Shown here: positions 63,918 to 64,000 of the stretch, piece after piece
Layout: each line of letters begins with the position of its first letter
How positions within the stretch are numbered: position 1 is the first letter of the stretch
From: Athripsodes cinereus
Lineage: Eukaryota > Arthropoda > Insecta > Trichoptera > Leptoceridae
Length of the DNA stretch: 64,000 nucleotides
Assembly: GCA_947579605.1 (NCBI GenBank)
Contig: OX388314.1
Span: forward strand, 25,616,000 to 25,679,999
Direction: 5' to 3'
Position numbers and translations under genes: made by a program
The notes under the pieces: generated by a model
The model's database searches: none
Told to the model about the DNA's origin: nothing
The model's input: the letters and a program-made list of their open reading frames with translations, nothing else

Positions 63918-64000
63918 CACAACAAATAGGGTGTCCAGTAAACTAACTGCATGTAAACACACATATCGTCCTCTCCATGGCAATAAAAAAATAAAATCAA
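63918..64000 (-). mobile_element. TagS, running off the window
   Basis: GGGTGTCCAGTAAACTAACT, GCATGTAAACACACATATCG, TCCTCTCCATGGCAATAAAA: antisense 3' half, truncated by the window edge. Confidence 0.65.

Overview
This window looks like AT-rich, transposon-dense intergenic DNA from an insect, most probably a lepidopteran. That is an inference from the low GC content, the many TACCTA/TAGGTA words, the mix of RTE-, CR1/L2- and Jockey-like LINE debris, tRNA-derived SINEs, a Helitron with a lepidopteran-style 3' end (GGGTCAGCTAG), and hAT-type MITEs. I found no exon of a recognisable host protein gene. The only host genes I can support are two identical tRNA-Arg(ACG) genes, at 20464 and 29513.

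Layout. 1-5.3 kb: fragments of an abundant TAG-tailed SINE-like repeat (called TagS here; about 260 bp, about 30 copies in the window), a 32-bp tandem array, LINE 3' ends and a 450-bp fold-back element. 5.3-9.4 kb: an RTE-type reverse transcriptase remnant head-to-head with a tRNA-derived SINE (SINE-1), then CR1-like and other LINE 3' ends. 9.4-20 kb: largely unique DNA with a 540-bp pentanucleotide satellite, a hAT MITE with perfect 8-bp target duplications (15685-16191), small fold-backs and a second SINE type (SINE-2). 20-30 kb: the tRNA pair, LINE 3' ends, two fold-back elements and a 5'-truncated CR1/L2-like LINE whose reverse transcriptase (RT) ORF (26879-28330) is broken by one stop near its end. 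30-41 kb: a Jockey-like RT ORF that is open over 545 codons (37136-38773), a Helitron with a nested TagS, and a three-unit tandem array of 275-283 bp palindromes. 41-64 kb: more LINE ends, two further hAT elements with perfect 8-bp duplications (47844-48482, 56011-56826), nested insertions and four more palindromic elements.

The most interesting component is a set of six loci (31150, 39524-40370, 46724-46938, 54001, 57735, 61921-62121) that share one RNA-like layout. It consists of CTGANGA plus one T, a stem II, GAA, a short palindrome that starts with A and ends with T, then C (or T), flanked by short complementary strands. This matches the published scheme of small type I hammerhead ribozymes that cleave as dimers and accompany Penelope-like retroelements. 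Three of the loci also carry a conserved ORF start reading MNFH-(H/Q)-(E/K)-PSV, and leader blocks link the loci pairwise. One locus is a threefold tandem array, the arrangement described for retrozyme-like elements.

How the parts work together: the DNA is a record of serial insertion. Several junctions can be read directly. A LINE end sits inside a TagS (13-bp duplication), a TagS inside a Helitron (12-bp), a SINE inside a LINE end (about 9-bp), and a hAT inside a LINE end (8-bp). The TagS 3' hairpin resembles the 3' end of an RTE-like LINE (called LINE-R here), which suggests that LINE as its mobilising partner. All clade names are judged by eye from motifs; no database search was possible.
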